64,000 nucleotides of DNA from contig NZ_JAGIOA010000001.1 in the NCBI RefSeq assembly GCF_017876435.1, positions 1,426,001 to 1,490,000 of the forward strand, read 5' to 3'. Position numbers and translations under genes: made by a program. This document shows positions 8,561-17,560 of this stretch, in pieces. The stretch's first letter is position 1. Each line of letters begins with the position of its first letter. Under the pieces are notes generated by a model. It was not told the DNA's origin and did not search any database. It saw nothing but the letters and a program-made list of their open reading frames with translations. The DNA is from Microbacterium phyllosphaerae (GTDB taxonomy: Bacteria; Actinomycetota; Actinomycetes; Actinomycetales; Microbacteriaceae).

Positions 8561-8583
8561 CGCTGACCCCGATCGGGTCAGCG
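8561..8583. terminator. Bidirectional hairpin between convergent genes
   Basis: CGCTGACCC / GGGTCAGCG, a 9-bp stem with a 5-base loop. It overlaps the stop codon of the minus-strand SprT-like gene (ends at 8578) and lies 8 bases after the DUF3054 gene. Confidence 0.5.
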
Positions 8584-9066
8584 TGACATCTGGGCGGCGA
8601 GCCGGGTGTCGGCGCTGATCTCGCGTCGGGTCCAGTCGAACAGGTAGCGAGCGTCGTACGAGCGTGAGCAGCGTGCGCACGAGGTCGCACGCGACGGGCG
8701 CCGATGGCGGTAGGTGACGTGGCCCGACGGGCACCGCCCCACCCACGGGGCGAGTTCCACGGCCGTCTCGCCGTGGTGCGTGGTTCCGCCCACGTAGCCG
8801 AGATCGCGGGCCACACGCTTCCACGCGGAGCCGTGCGCCGCCTCGTGCCCGGCCAGTGCGTGCGCGACCTCGTGCAGCAGCACCTGGTGGATCTCGTCGT
8901 CGTCGAACCGCGCAGCCAGATACCGCGACACTGTGATGCGCTTCTTCGAATAGTCGCACTGCCCCGCACGACGTTTCGCATGGTCGAAGTCGAACGACCA
9001 GCTGTCGTCGAGATGCATCGTGATCAGTGCTTCGCCCCAGACGCGCACACGGTCAAGTTCGGCCAT
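8578..9066 (-). CDS. SprT-like zinc metalloprotein
   Basis: 162 residues. HEVAH at 65-69 is a HExxH zinc-binding motif, followed by GHEAAHGSAWKRVARDLG, where a further histidine could complete the site as in SprT/Spartan proteins. The C-terminal half carries a second zinc ribbon (CPSGH ... CARC, about 111-132). Family members include DNA-protein crosslink proteases, but bacterial members of this size are uncharacterised. Leaderless box TAGCCT at 9073-9078 fixes the start. Confidence 0.8.
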   Translation of the reverse strand: MAELDRVRVWGEALITMHLDDSWSFDFDHAKRRAGQCDYSKKRITVSRYLAARFDDDEIHQVLLHEVAHALAGHEAAHGSAWKRVARDLGYVGGTTHHGETAVELAPWVGRCPSGHVTYRHRRPSRATSCARCSRSYDARYLFDWTRREISADTRLAAQMSR

Positions 9067-9072
9067 GCGATC

Positions 9073-9078
9073 AGGCTA
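9073..9078 (-). promoter_or_regulatory. -10 box TAGCCT of the SprT-like gene (leaderless)
   Basis: On the minus strand TAGCCT ends 6 bases (GATCGC) before the ATG at 9066. Confidence 0.5.
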
Positions 9079-9111
9079 AGCCATGCCGCCGACATCGCGG
9101 GCAGGGGCGCG

Positions 9112-9639
9112 TCAGCCGGCGACCAGCTGCGATGTGCGCCGTCGCTCGGCGGCCTCGATCGCGAGGAGCACGGTCTCGAGCTCACGATCCTGGGCTCCGG
9201 CTTCCCGACGCAGGAACAGAGACTGTTTGAAGCTCTCGCGGGCCGTCTCGTAGTCGCCGGCTTCGTAGGCGTTCTTACCGTGGTGGTGGTGGGCGAACGC
9301 GGCGATCGACGCCCAGCGCTGCCCTTCGGCCTCGGCGGCGCACGTGGCGAGCTCCTGCTCGGCGGCGGCGTGGGCGCCGCGGTGCTGGAGGACGGTCGCG
9401 TGCAGGACCCGTGCTCGGAGGACGTCCTTGCGGGTGCCCGCCATACGAGACTGGCGCACGGCTTCATCGGCCAGCGGCAGAGCTTCGTCGAGTCGATCCA
9501 GCACCTTGAGGAGCCAGACCCGTTCGAGCAGCGCCGGAAGGCTCCGCTGGTTCTCGATCTCCTCCAGTCGTGCCGAACACTCGTCGAGGTCGACCAGCTC
9601 GCGAAGGCTCTCCTGGTCGTATCCCTGGATGAAACTCAT
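9112..9639 (-). CDS. Tetratricopeptide-repeat protein
   Basis: 175 residues, almost entirely helical, with TPR-like pairs such as LLKVLDRLDEALPLADEAVRQSRM and KNAYEAGDYETARESFKQSLFLRRE. Start chosen at the ATG with GGAGAG 7 bases upstream; a longer in-frame version exists but would begin within an Arg-rich stretch that does not look coding. Probably a protein-protein scaffold; partner unknown. Confidence 0.8.
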   Translation of the reverse strand: MSFIQGYDQESLRELVDLDECSARLEEIENQRSLPALLERVWLLKVLDRLDEALPLADEAVRQSRMAGTRKDVLRARVLHATVLQHRGAHAAAEQELATCAAEAEGQRWASIAAFAHHHHGKNAYEAGDYETARESFKQSLFLRREAGAQDRELETVLLAIEAAERRRTSQLVAG

Positions 9640-9742
9640 TGCTCTCCTTCCGCAGCGTCCCCCGTCCAGTGTGCCTCGCGACCGTCTCGTCGTCGGGGCG
9701 GCACGCCCCACGGGCTCCGCATCCGGAACCGGATCCGTGCCT

Positions 9743-10603
9743 TCAGCGCAGGAACAGCGATGCATCCGGACGCGGTGACGCCACGGCATCCGCGTCCGTC
9801 ACCACCCGCGCACCCTGGACGAACGCCGTCACCTCTGCGCCCTGGGCGATCTTCGCCGGATGCGGACCGGCGGCCAGCATCCGCGGGAGCCATTCGGTGG
9901 GGAGCGGGGCGGCCGAAGCCGCGATCACGAGGTTGCCGAAGCGGCGCCCCTTGAGCACCTGGGTGTCGGCGAGCACGCCGATCTCGGGGAGTACCTCTGC
10001 GATCGTCGCGACCTGACGTCGTGCGAAGGCCAGGCCGGGGCCGTCGGCGACGTTCACGAGCAGCACGCCGCCGGGGGAGAGGAGTGCGGAGAGCTCGTGG
10101 TAGAACTCCAGGCTCGTGAGGTGCGCGGGGGTCCGAGCGCCGGAGTAGACGTCGGAGACGACCAGATCGCAGCTGCCGACGATGGCCGGGGGCAGTCGTG
10201 TGATGCCCTCACGCGCGTCGCCGATCCGCAATCGGATCGCCGCGCCCTTGGGAAGCGGCAGATGCTCCCGCACGAGCGTCACCAACGGAGCCTCGAGCTC
10301 GATGACCTGCTGTCGAGACCCCGGTCTCGTCGCGTCGATGTAGCGGGGGATCGTCAGGGCGCCGGCACCCAGATGCACGACGGTGAGGGGACCGGCGGGC
10401 AGCTGGTCGATCACGGCGCCCATGCGCACGATGTACTCGAAATGCAGGTGCGTCGGGTCATCCAGGTCGACGTGCGACTGCGGGGTGTCGTCGACGATGA
10501 GCTCGAATCCGCTGGTGAACTCCGACGGGATGATCCGCGCGACGCCGCCGTGGTCGAGTCTGGCCTGAGGATGCTCGGTGTCTCGCGCTCGCGTCCTGCC
10601 CAT
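9743..10603 (-). CDS. Spermidine-synthase-like methyltransferase-fold protein
   Basis: 286 residues. The region VVHLGAGALTIPRYIDATRPGSRQQVIELEAPLV matches the nucleotide-binding core of polyamine aminopropyltransferases, and CDLVVSDVYSGARTPAHLTSLEFYHELSALLSPGGVLLVNV matches the region around the catalytic Asp. The N-terminal beta-strand region is short. No other polyamine genes are nearby, so it may be one of the many actinobacterial SpeE relatives of unknown role. Confidence 0.75.
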   Translation of the reverse strand: MGRTRARDTEHPQARLDHGGVARIIPSEFTSGFELIVDDTPQSHVDLDDPTHLHFEYIVRMGAVIDQLPAGPLTVVHLGAGALTIPRYIDATRPGSRQQVIELEAPLVTLVREHLPLPKGAAIRLRIGDAREGITRLPPAIVGSCDLVVSDVYSGARTPAHLTSLEFYHELSALLSPGGVLLVNVADGPGLAFARRQVATIAEVLPEIGVLADTQVLKGRRFGNLVIAASAAPLPTEWLPRMLAAGPHPAKIAQGAEVTAFVQGARVVTDADAVASPRPDASLFLR

Positions 10604-10609
10604 GCTCCG

Positions 10610-10615
10610 AGACTA
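10610..10615 (-). promoter_or_regulatory. -10 box TAGTCT of the SpeE-like gene (leaderless)
   Basis: On the minus strand TAGTCT ends 6 bases (CGGAGC) before the ATG at 10603. Confidence 0.55.
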
Positions 10616-10620
10616 CGCGC

Positions 10621-11880
10621 TCACTTCGCCTGGTTGCCGACCGAGCAGGTGTCCTGGTCGACGCTCTGCCCCGAGATCTCCGGAGGCAGCGTCGCCCGCG
10701 TCTCGGGCGTCGCGGTGGGCGCGGGTGTCTCCGTCGTGCCCTCGGACGGGGCGGGGGTCGCGAGCTCCACGCTCCGGTGAGTGGAGACATCGCCCGAGAG
10801 CGCGATGGGCTCCCCGGCGACGAGCGCGGCCCACAGCGGGGCGGCGGCATCGTAGTTCGGCACGACCTTGATGCCGGGGTTGTCGGGGTCGTCCAGGTTC
10901 GGGTATTGCGCGAACACGAAGTCCGAGAAACGCACGTCCTTCAGGGCGAGGGCGAGCTGAGTCAGCGTCAGCGGGTTGCTCAACGACTCGCTCGGCACGA
11001 TGTTGTCGGCGACGGTGTTCATCAGCCGCAGCACCTTGGCAGGGTCGGTCAGAGTCTCGGCGCTCAGTATCTTCTTCGCGAGTCGCGACATGTACTGCTG
11101 CTGGTTCGAGATGCGGGCGAGGTCGCTCTCGTCGCCGACTCCGTGACGCGTACGGATGAACGCCAGTGCGCTCGCACCGGAGACGGTGTGGGTGCCGACG
11201 GGCAGATCGATGCCCGCCTTCGAGTCGTGGATCCCGTCGCCCGCGACGCACACCTCGACGCCGCCGATCGCGTCGGTGATCGAGATCACGCCGTCGAAGC
11301 TGATCTTGGCGGCGAACTCGATCGGGAGCTCGCTGAGGTCGCTGATGGTCTTCGCGACGCACGAGATGCCCGCGTGGTCGAAGAGCGAGTTGAGCGGAGC
11401 CTTCGACATGGCTGACGCCGTCGATCCGTCTTCTCGCGTGCACTCCGGCACCTCGACCATCAGGTCTCGCGGGAAGGACACGACCGTGACGTTGCGCGGT
11501 GCGGCCGACACGTGCACGAGCAGGTTCACGTCATTGCGGCTGCCGCCGTCCGCCTTCTCGCAACGCTCGCCGAGCAGCTGCGTGGAGATCTCGCCGCACT
11601 CGTCGGTGCCGACGATGAGTATGCTGAAGGCCTTGTCGCTCGGGTAGGCGCCCAGTGACGGGGGAGCGATCTCGGCGTCATCCTCGAGAGCGACCGCCCC
11701 CTCTCCGACCCGGTTGAGCACGTCGATCACGATGAAGCTCGCGACCGCGACGGAGGAGACCAAGAGCACGCCGAGAGCCACCGCCAACAGCTTGAGGAAG
11801 GTCGACAGCGCGCTGGGTGTCGGCAGATCGGCATGGCGCGCGACCGTTGCGCGCTTCGGGTCGTCGAGAGGCCCTGGCAT
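10621..11880 (-). CDS. LytR-CpsA-Psr (LCP) family protein
   Basis: 419 residues: short cytoplasmic N-terminus, one membrane anchor (about 27-50), then an extracellular LCP domain with AFSILIVGTDECG, SRNDVNLLVHVSA and VVSFPRDLMVEVPEC, and the conserved arginine region ALAFIRTRHGVGDESDLARISNQQQYM. LCP proteins transfer undecaprenyl-linked glycopolymers to peptidoglycan. The tail is a Pro/Thr/Ala-rich linker (TPAPSEGTTETPAPTATPE) ending with a cysteine-containing segment. Leaderless start supported by the box at 11887. Confidence 0.92.
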   Translation of the reverse strand: MPGPLDDPKRATVARHADLPTPSALSTFLKLLAVALGVLLVSSVAVASFIVIDVLNRVGEGAVALEDDAEIAPPSLGAYPSDKAFSILIVGTDECGEISTQLLGERCEKADGGSRNDVNLLVHVSAAPRNVTVVSFPRDLMVEVPECTREDGSTASAMSKAPLNSLFDHAGISCVAKTISDLSELPIEFAAKISFDGVISITDAIGGVEVCVAGDGIHDSKAGIDLPVGTHTVSGASALAFIRTRHGVGDESDLARISNQQQYMSRLAKKILSAETLTDPAKVLRLMNTVADNIVPSESLSNPLTLTQLALALKDVRFSDFVFAQYPNLDDPDNPGIKVVPNYDAAAPLWAALVAGEPIALSGDVSTHRSVELATPAPSEGTTETPAPTATPETRATLPPEISGQSVDQDTCSVGNQAK

Positions 11881-11886
11881 GCGGCG

Positions 11887-11892
11887 AGCCTA
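11887..11892 (-). promoter_or_regulatory. -10 box TAGGCT of the LCP gene (leaderless)
   Basis: On the minus strand TAGGCT ends 6 bases before the ATG at 11880. Confidence 0.6.
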
Positions 11893-11938
11893 CCCGGGGA
11901 TGGCGATGTTACGGCCGCATGACGTTTCTGAGAATAAC

Positions 11939-11973
11939 TTGCAGGGAATTAGTTAGTGATGAATACTTTTTCC
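11939..11973 (+). promoter_or_regulatory. Promoter and possible operator of the sugar ABC operon
   Basis: TTGCAG (11939-11944) and AATACT (11962-11967) are separated by 17 bases in a locally AT-rich stretch, leaving a leader of about 50 bases with a good Shine-Dalgarno (AGAGGAG). The 15-mer at 11959-11973, read on the minus strand as GGAAAAAGTATTCAT, overlaps the -10 box and resembles GGAAGTGTTTTGCAT in the peptide-operon promoter at 18540-18554; both may bind the MurR/RpiR-type regulator encoded at 16661. Confidence 0.5.
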
Positions 11974-12023
11974 TACGTGGTAGGCACCCGATGCCGCCAG
12001 GACGTTCAAAGAGGAGAACCCTG

Positions 12024-13313
12024 ATGCACAAGCGCATTCTTCCGGCCGTGGCGCTCGGCGCCGTGGCCACCCTGGGGCTGGCGGCCTGCGCCGGCGGCGC
12101 AGACAACGGTGGAGCCGTCGACGGAGAGGGCCAGGAGCTCACCGTCTGGATCATGAAGGGCACCAACCCCGACGCGAGCGCGTTCTACGACGAGGTATCG
12201 GACGCCTTCGAAGACGAGACCGGAGCCACGGTCAAGATCGAGGAGATCCAGTGGGCCGACGCCCACGACCGCTTCGTCACGTCGATCGCCGGTGGCACTA
12301 CGCCCGACATCGCCGAGACCGGCACGACCTGGACCGCCGAGTTCGCCGACGCAGGCGCGCTCGAGGAGCTCGACGAGTACGTCGACGGTGAGAAGGGCCT
12401 GCGCGACGACCTGGTCGAGGGCCTCGCCGTCGCCGGCACCTACGACGAGAAGCTTTACGGCATGCCGTGGTACGCCGGAGTGCGTTCGATCGTCTACCGC
12501 ACCGACGTCTTCGAGGAGCTCGGTCTCGAGGCTCCCAAGACGTGGGACGACATCGTCACCGCGGGCGAGGCCATCAAGGCAGCCAAGCCCGACATGCTGC
12601 CCTTCCCCGTCGCGGGCGACGCCGAGTTCCAGGTCTACCCCTGGGTCTGGGGTGCGGGCGGCGAGATCGCGACTCTCGACGGCAAGACCTGGACGAGCGA
12701 GCTCGACAGCGATGAGTCGCGTGCCGGCATCGAGTTCTACACCGGTCTCGCGACCGAGCACGGCTTCTCGTCCGCCGGTGCGACCACCTGGAAGGAGACC
12801 GACCTCCGTGACTCGTTCACGCAGGGCAACGTCGCCATGATGCTCTCCGGCTCGTGGACCCCCAAGGCCCTCATCGAGGCGAACCCCGACCTCGAGGGCA
12901 AGATCGGCGCTGCAGTGATCCCCGGCGAAGACGGCGGCATCGCTCCGTCCGTGCTCGGCGGCTCGCACCTCTCGGTCTTCAACACCACCAAGAACGCCGA
13001 CCTCGCGTGGGAGTTCGTCAAGCTCATGACCACGGGCGAGTTCGCCGAGAAGTGGGCCGACGAGACCGGATACTTCCCGGGCGTCCAGTCCGCGATGGAA
13101 GAGGCACTGGCCTCGACCGACCCGCTCGTCGCTCCGTTCGCGCAGCAGATGGTCGAGGGTGGCGCATCCGTGCCGGTCACCCCGAACTTCGGTGCGGTCC
13201 AGGCGAAGAAGACGACCAACTCGATGATCCAGGCCATCCTCAGCGGGCAGAAGGACGTCGACACGGCGACCAAGGATGCCGCTGCTGAGATGACCGAGCT
13301 GCTCAACAAGTAA
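12024..13313 (+). CDS. Sugar ABC transporter substrate-binding lipoprotein
   Basis: 429 residues with a lipoprotein signal ending in a lipobox LAAC (Cys21-region), then a family-1 solute-binding fold (ELTVWIMKGTNPDASAFYDEVSDAFEDETG ... GGTTPDIAETGTTW ... YGMPWYAGVRSIVYRTDVFEELG). The start is the ATG at 12024 behind AGAGGAG; an upstream in-frame extension is non-coding leader. First gene of an operon with two permeases and a GH3 enzyme, so the ligand is probably an oligosaccharide or amino sugar. No ATPase gene is present; such systems often use a shared MsiK-type ATPase. Confidence 0.92.
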   Translation: MHKRILPAVALGAVATLGLAACAGGADNGGAVDGEGQELTVWIMKGTNPDASAFYDEVSDAFEDETGATVKIEEIQWADAHDRFVTSIAGGTTPDIAETGTTWTAEFADAGALEELDEYVDGEKGLRDDLVEGLAVAGTYDEKLYGMPWYAGVRSIVYRTDVFEELGLEAPKTWDDIVTAGEAIKAAKPDMLPFPVAGDAEFQVYPWVWGAGGEIATLDGKTWTSELDSDESRAGIEFYTGLATEHGFSSAGATTWKETDLRDSFTQGNVAMMLSGSWTPKALIEANPDLEGKIGAAVIPGEDGGIAPSVLGGSHLSVFNTTKNADLAWEFVKLMTTGEFAEKWADETGYFPGVQSAMEEALASTDPLVAPFAQQMVEGGASVPVTPNFGAVQAKKTTNSMIQAILSGQKDVDTATKDAAAEMTELLNK

Positions 13314-13327
13314 GGCTGTATCCCTTC

Positions 13328-14305
13328 ATGTCGATGGTGCAAGCGCCACTGCCGGCCACGAAGGCGGAGTCCACCTCCGCCTCCGTGGCCGGTGGCCGGC
13401 CGCGCAAGCGAGGACTCTCGCTGCTCACGGCCCGCCCCTGGCTCCTTCTCGCTCCCGGGCTGGTCATCCTCGCGGTGCTCATGCTTTGGCCGCTCATCCA
13501 GGTCTTCATCTTCTCGCTGCAGGACTACGGCCTGCGCGAGATCAACACCGGTGAGAACAACTGGATCGGCATCGACAACTACGTCGAGGCGCTCACCAAC
13601 CCGACACTCTGGACGGTCGTGCTCCCGAACACGGTCGGCTTCGCAGCCGTCGCGGTGTTCGTCACCGTCGCCGTCGGCACGCTCGTCGCCCTGCTGCTCG
13701 CGAAGCTGGGCCCGGTCTGGCGAACCATCGTCTCGAGCTGCATCATGGTGGCCTGGGCGATGCCCGCCGTCACCGGAACCTACGTCTGGACGTTCATCTT
13801 CGACGCCGACCGTGGCATCTTCAACACCGTCCTGCAGGATCTCGGCCTGATGGACGACCCGGTGAACTGGTTCACCAACCAGTGGTCGTTCTACGCGATC
13901 GTGCTGCTGAACGTCGTGCACCATGGCTTCCCGTTCGTCGCCATCACGGTCCTCGCCGGTCTCCTCGGCGTCTCGAAGGAGATGCTCGAGGCGGCGGCCC
14001 TCGACGGCGCCAACGCCTGGATGCGCTTCTGGAAGATCATCTTCCCGACCCTCAAGCCCGTCTTCTCGGTCGTGATCATCCTGTCGACGATCTGGGACTT
14101 CAAGGTCTTCGCGCAGGTCTACCTGATGCCCGGCGGAGGCGGCGGCAACCGATCCGTGCTGAACCTCGGAGTCTGGTCGTACGTCGAGTCCTTCGGGCAG
14201 AACCGCTACGGGTTCGGTGCCGCGCTCGCCGTGCTCCTCACCCTCGTCCTGATCGGCATCACGATCGTGTACATCCGCTCCCTCATGAAGGAGGACGAGC
14301 TGTGA
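13328..14305 (+). CDS. Sugar ABC transporter permease, MalF type
   Basis: 325 residues, six membrane segments, with the ATPase-contacting EAA loop EAAALDGANAWMRFWKIIFPTLKP. Follows the binding-protein gene by 14 bases and overlaps the next permease by 4 bases (GTGA). Confidence 0.92.
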   Translation: MSMVQAPLPATKAESTSASVAGGRPRKRGLSLLTARPWLLLAPGLVILAVLMLWPLIQVFIFSLQDYGLREINTGENNWIGIDNYVEALTNPTLWTVVLPNTVGFAAVAVFVTVAVGTLVALLLAKLGPVWRTIVSSCIMVAWAMPAVTGTYVWTFIFDADRGIFNTVLQDLGLMDDPVNWFTNQWSFYAIVLLNVVHHGFPFVAITVLAGLLGVSKEMLEAAALDGANAWMRFWKIIFPTLKPVFSVVIILSTIWDFKVFAQVYLMPGGGGGNRSVLNLGVWSYVESFGQNRYGFGAALAVLLTLVLIGITIVYIRSLMKEDEL

Positions 14306-15135
14306 ACCCCCGCCCGTCTGTCATGTCGCGGGTCGGCACCGGTATCGCGATCGCGGCCGTGCTGATCTTCACGCTCTTCCCCGTGTACTGGATGGTCTCC
14401 AGCGCACTCGACGCCAAGGCGTCCAGCGGAGGACAGTCCCTGCTGCCGCAGGAGTTCACATTCGACAACTTCGCGTTCGTGCTCACCGACGGCGGTTTCG
14501 GCACCTACCTGCGCAACTCCGCGATCGTGGCTCTCGTCACGGTCCTCGTCAGCGCTCTGGTGTGTCTGCTCGCTGCCGTCGCGGTCGCTCGCTTCCGCTT
14601 CAAGTTCCGCACCACGATCCTCATGATGATCCTCGTCGTGCAGATGGTGCCGCTCGAAGCCCTCGTGATCCCGCTGTTCCTCCAGGTGAAGAGCCTCGGA
14701 CTGCTCAACAGCATCCTGGGTCTGATGGTCGTCTACGTCGCCCTCTCGCTCGCGTTCGGAATCTGGATGCTGCGCGGATTCGTCGCCGCCGTCCCGGTGG
14801 AGCTCGAGGAGGCCGCGTACATCGACGGTGCCAGCTGGTGGCGGATGTTCCGCTCGATCCTGCTGCCGCTCGTGATGCCTGGTCTGGTCGCGACCAGTAT
14901 CTTCAGCTTCATCACGGCCTGGAACGAGTTCATCTTCGCGATGACGATCCTCGGCAGCGCGACCGACCAGTACACGGTGTCGATCGGTCTCAAGTCGTTC
15001 TTCGGCCTGCACTCCAACGACTGGGGCAGCATCATGGCCGCGTCGACGATCATCACGATCCCCGTCATGATCTTCTTCGTGATCGTGCAGCGTCGGCTCT
15101 CGGCCGGCATGGTGGCAGGAGCGGTGAAGGGATGA
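14302..15135 (+). CDS. Sugar ABC transporter permease, MalG type
   Basis: 277 residues, six membrane segments, EAA loop EEAAYIDGASWWRMFRSILLPLVMPG. The GTG at 14302 overlaps the previous stop and has AAGGAGG 7 bases upstream inside the previous gene, so it was preferred over the ATG seven codons later. Overlaps the GH3 gene by 4 bases. Confidence 0.92.
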   Translation: MNPRPSVMSRVGTGIAIAAVLIFTLFPVYWMVSSALDAKASSGGQSLLPQEFTFDNFAFVLTDGGFGTYLRNSAIVALVTVLVSALVCLLAAVAVARFRFKFRTTILMMILVVQMVPLEALVIPLFLQVKSLGLLNSILGLMVVYVALSLAFGIWMLRGFVAAVPVELEEAAYIDGASWWRMFRSILLPLVMPGLVATSIFSFITAWNEFIFAMTILGSATDQYTVSIGLKSFFGLHSNDWGSIMAASTIITIPVMIFFVIVQRRLSAGMVAGAVKG

Positions 15136-16646
15136 CCGACGAGCTCGAACGACTCGCGAATGCGGTGCTGTGGCCCGGGTTCCTCGGAACCGAGGCTCCG
15201 CAATGGCTCGTCGCAGAGCTCGAGGCCGGCCTCGCCGGTGTGGTCTACTTCGGCCAGAACATCGGCGACGAGCTGTCCGAGTTGAGTGCTCGGATCCTTC
15301 GCGCGAACCCCGACGCCCTGATCGGCATCGACGAGGAGGGCGGCAACGTCACCCGCCTCGAGTCCGCCACCGGGTCGACGCTCCCGGGCGCGGCTCAGCT
15401 GGGCATCGTCGACGACGTCGAGGCGACGAGAGCGTCGGGCGCGGAGCTCGCTCGACGTGTCGCGGCGATCGGCGGCAACGTGGTGCTCGGCCCGGTCGCC
15501 GATGTGAACACCGACCCGCGCAACCCGGTGATCGGTGTCCGTTCGTTCGGCAGCGACGAGGCGGTCGTCTCGCGACACGTGCTGGCGGCCGTCGACGGCA
15601 TCCAGAGCGGTGCTGCGGCGGCCTGCGTCAAGCACTTCCCCGGTCACGGCGACACCCATCTGGACTCGCACCACGCGCTGCCGGAGATCTCTCTCGACAT
15701 CGAGGAATTCGAGAGGGTTCACCTCGAGCCCTTCCGAGCGGCTGTGGCCGCAGGCGTCGATTCGATCATGACCGCGCACATCGTCGTCCCCGCCTGGGGA
15801 CCGCAGCCCGCGACGCTCAACGCCCGCGTGCTCGGGATGCTGCGCGACTGGGGCTTCGACGGCGTGATCATCACGGACGCCCTCGACATGGCGGCGATCC
15901 GCGAGACCGTCGGCATCGGAGCGGGGGCAGCGAAGGCCCTCGCCGCCGGCGCCGACCTGCTGTGCATCGGAAACCCCACCAATCGCGGCGAGGCGACTCT
16001 CCCCGATCAGGACCAGCGCGACTTCCACGAGGCGCGTGACGGGATCGTGGCCGCCCTGCGCGACGGCACGCTGTCTCGCGCACGTGTCGAGGAGGCGGCA
16101 CGCCGCGTCGGAGTGCTGGCTGCGACGCTGCGCAGGCGCGCCGGTTCGGCCGACGCTCCGTCCGACTTCGACGCGAGCGAGATCGTCGGGCGCGCGGTGA
16201 CGGGTGCGACCGCGGATGCCGAGGCGCTGGCCGTGGTCGATGCGCGGCGCCGATCCACGCTCGCGGTCGACAGCGCGTCCGCGTACGTCGCCGAGGCGCT
16301 CGCCGGCGACGGATATCGCGTGCGCGTCGACGTGGCCCGTGCCCCGCTCGCAGAGCAGGATGCCGCTCTGGACGCCGCCGTCGACGACGACGGACTCACG
16401 GTGATCCTGATCGACCGCGCCGACGCGGACGAGGCCCAACGTGCCCTGGTCGACCGAGCGGCGACGCGGGACCCCGGCGCGGTCGTCGTCAACGTCGGAC
16501 TCGCACCGCAGCGCCTCTTGGCCGTACCGGTCGTCGAGGTCGGAGCGGCCAGCCTGATCGGCGCGCGTGCGGCACGCGAGCGACTGATCGCGAGCTCGGT
16601 CCACGACGATGTGACGTCACGCCCCGACACAGATCCGGCCGACTGA
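15132..16646 (+). CDS. Glycoside hydrolase family 3 protein, NagZ-like beta-N-acetylhexosaminidase
   Basis: 504 residues. The GH3 barrel has the NagZ signature KHFPGHGDTHLDSHHALP (the DSH His-Asp pair serves as acid/base in NagZ) and the nucleophile Asp in IITDALDMAAI. A C-terminal alpha/beta extension of about 160 residues follows, as in longer Gram-positive NagZ proteins. No signal peptide is visible, so it should act in the cytoplasm on imported sugars, for example GlcNAc-MurNAc fragments of peptidoglycan. Translationally coupled to the MalG-type permease (ATGA). Confidence 0.88.
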   Translation: MTDELERLANAVLWPGFLGTEAPQWLVAELEAGLAGVVYFGQNIGDELSELSARILRANPDALIGIDEEGGNVTRLESATGSTLPGAAQLGIVDDVEATRASGAELARRVAAIGGNVVLGPVADVNTDPRNPVIGVRSFGSDEAVVSRHVLAAVDGIQSGAAAACVKHFPGHGDTHLDSHHALPEISLDIEEFERVHLEPFRAAVAAGVDSIMTAHIVVPAWGPQPATLNARVLGMLRDWGFDGVIITDALDMAAIRETVGIGAGAAKALAAGADLLCIGNPTNRGEATLPDQDQRDFHEARDGIVAALRDGTLSRARVEEAARRVGVLAATLRRRAGSADAPSDFDASEIVGRAVTGATADAEALAVVDARRRSTLAVDSASAYVAEALAGDGYRVRVDVARAPLAEQDAALDAAVDDDGLTVILIDRADADEAQRALVDRAATRDPGAVVVNVGLAPQRLLAVPVVEVGAASLIGARAARERLIASSVHDDVTSRPDTDPAD

Positions 16647-16660
16647 GGCAGGATGACACC

Positions 16661-17527
16661 GTGGACGCAGACGTTCTCGCGCTGGTGCGCCGATCCGTTC
16701 CCCGCCTGAGTGCCGCAGAGGCACGAGTCGCGGAGACGATACTCGGCGACCCCACGCTCGTCGTGGACCTCGCGATCAACGACCTCGCCCAGCTCTGCCA
16801 CACGTCGCTCTCGACGGTGGCGAGGTTCGCGCAGTCCCTCGGCTTCAGCGGGTATCGCGAGCTCAGGGTCGCCGTCGCCCGCACGGTGACACTCGCGCAG
16901 GCGCAGCAGGCACGCTTCGGACTCGACACCACGGCGATCGATCCGGATGACGAGCCGGCCGCGATCGCCGCCAAGCTCGCCGCACAGGAGATCGACGCGA
17001 TCGAGAAGACCGCGCTCGGCCTCGATGCCGCCTCCCTCGACCGTGTCGCCCTCGCGCTGGTCGCCGCGCGGCATGTCGATCTGTTCGGTCAGGCGGCGTC
17101 GTCCCTCACGGCGCAGGACCTCCAGCAGAAGCTGGCCCGCATCGGATGCTCCGTCGCGCACTCGGCCGATCCGCACCTCGCGCTGACCACCGCGTCGCTG
17201 CGCACGCCAGAGGATGTGGTGATCGCCTTCTCGCACAGCGGGGAGACCCACGAGGTCGTTCGTGCCGTGGAGGTCGCCCGCGACGCCGGTGCGCTGTCGG
17301 TCGCGGTCACCAGCGCGCCCGACTCGACGCTCGCCCTCGCGGCTGATCTCGTGCTGCTCACCTACGCGCAGGAGTCGCCGTTCCGCATGGCGGCGATGTC
17401 GAGTCGCATCGCGCAGCTCGCCCTCGTCGACATCCTGTTCGTGCGTGTCGTGCAGCACAGGGGAGAGCCTGTCGTGATCCCGCTGCAGCTGACGCACGAT
17501 GCGGCGGCCTCGAGACGACGTCGCTGA
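16661..17527 (+). CDS. MurR/RpiR family transcriptional regulator with SIS domain
   Basis: 288 residues. N-terminal RpiR helix-turn-helix (about 15-80, HTSLSTVARFAQSLGFSGYRELRVAV) and a C-terminal SIS sugar-phosphate-binding domain (DLFGQAASSLTAQDLQQKLARIG ... VIAFSHSGETHEVVRAVEVARDAGA). Members sense amino-sugar phosphates such as MurNAc-6P. GTG start with a weak CAGGAT box 6 bases upstream. It follows the GH3 gene by 14 bases and probably controls the flanking sugar and peptide operons. Confidence 0.9.
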   Translation: MDADVLALVRRSVPRLSAAEARVAETILGDPTLVVDLAINDLAQLCHTSLSTVARFAQSLGFSGYRELRVAVARTVTLAQAQQARFGLDTTAIDPDDEPAAIAAKLAAQEIDAIEKTALGLDAASLDRVALALVAARHVDLFGQAASSLTAQDLQQKLARIGCSVAHSADPHLALTTASLRTPEDVVIAFSHSGETHEVVRAVEVARDAGALSVAVTSAPDSTLALAADLVLLTYAQESPFRMAAMSSRIAQLALVDILFVRVVQHRGEPVVIPLQLTHDAAASRRRR

Positions 17528-17533
17528 GAACAC

Positions 17534-17553
17534 CCCCGCGCTGTCGTGCGGGG
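17534..17553. terminator. Hairpin between convergent genes
   Basis: CCCCGC / GCGGGG stem with an 8-base loop between the RpiR gene and the minus-strand kinase gene; short, so only moderately convincing. Confidence 0.4.
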
Positions 17554-17560
17554 TCCCGTG

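Noticed and set aside
8704..9954. 416-codon open frame antisense to the SprT-like and TPR genes
   Set aside because: The minus-strand genes have clear motifs, starts and promoters; the opposite frame has none.
14733..16604. 623-codon open frame antisense to the GH3 gene
   Set aside because: Shadow of a certain gene with catalytic motifs; no promoter or domain.
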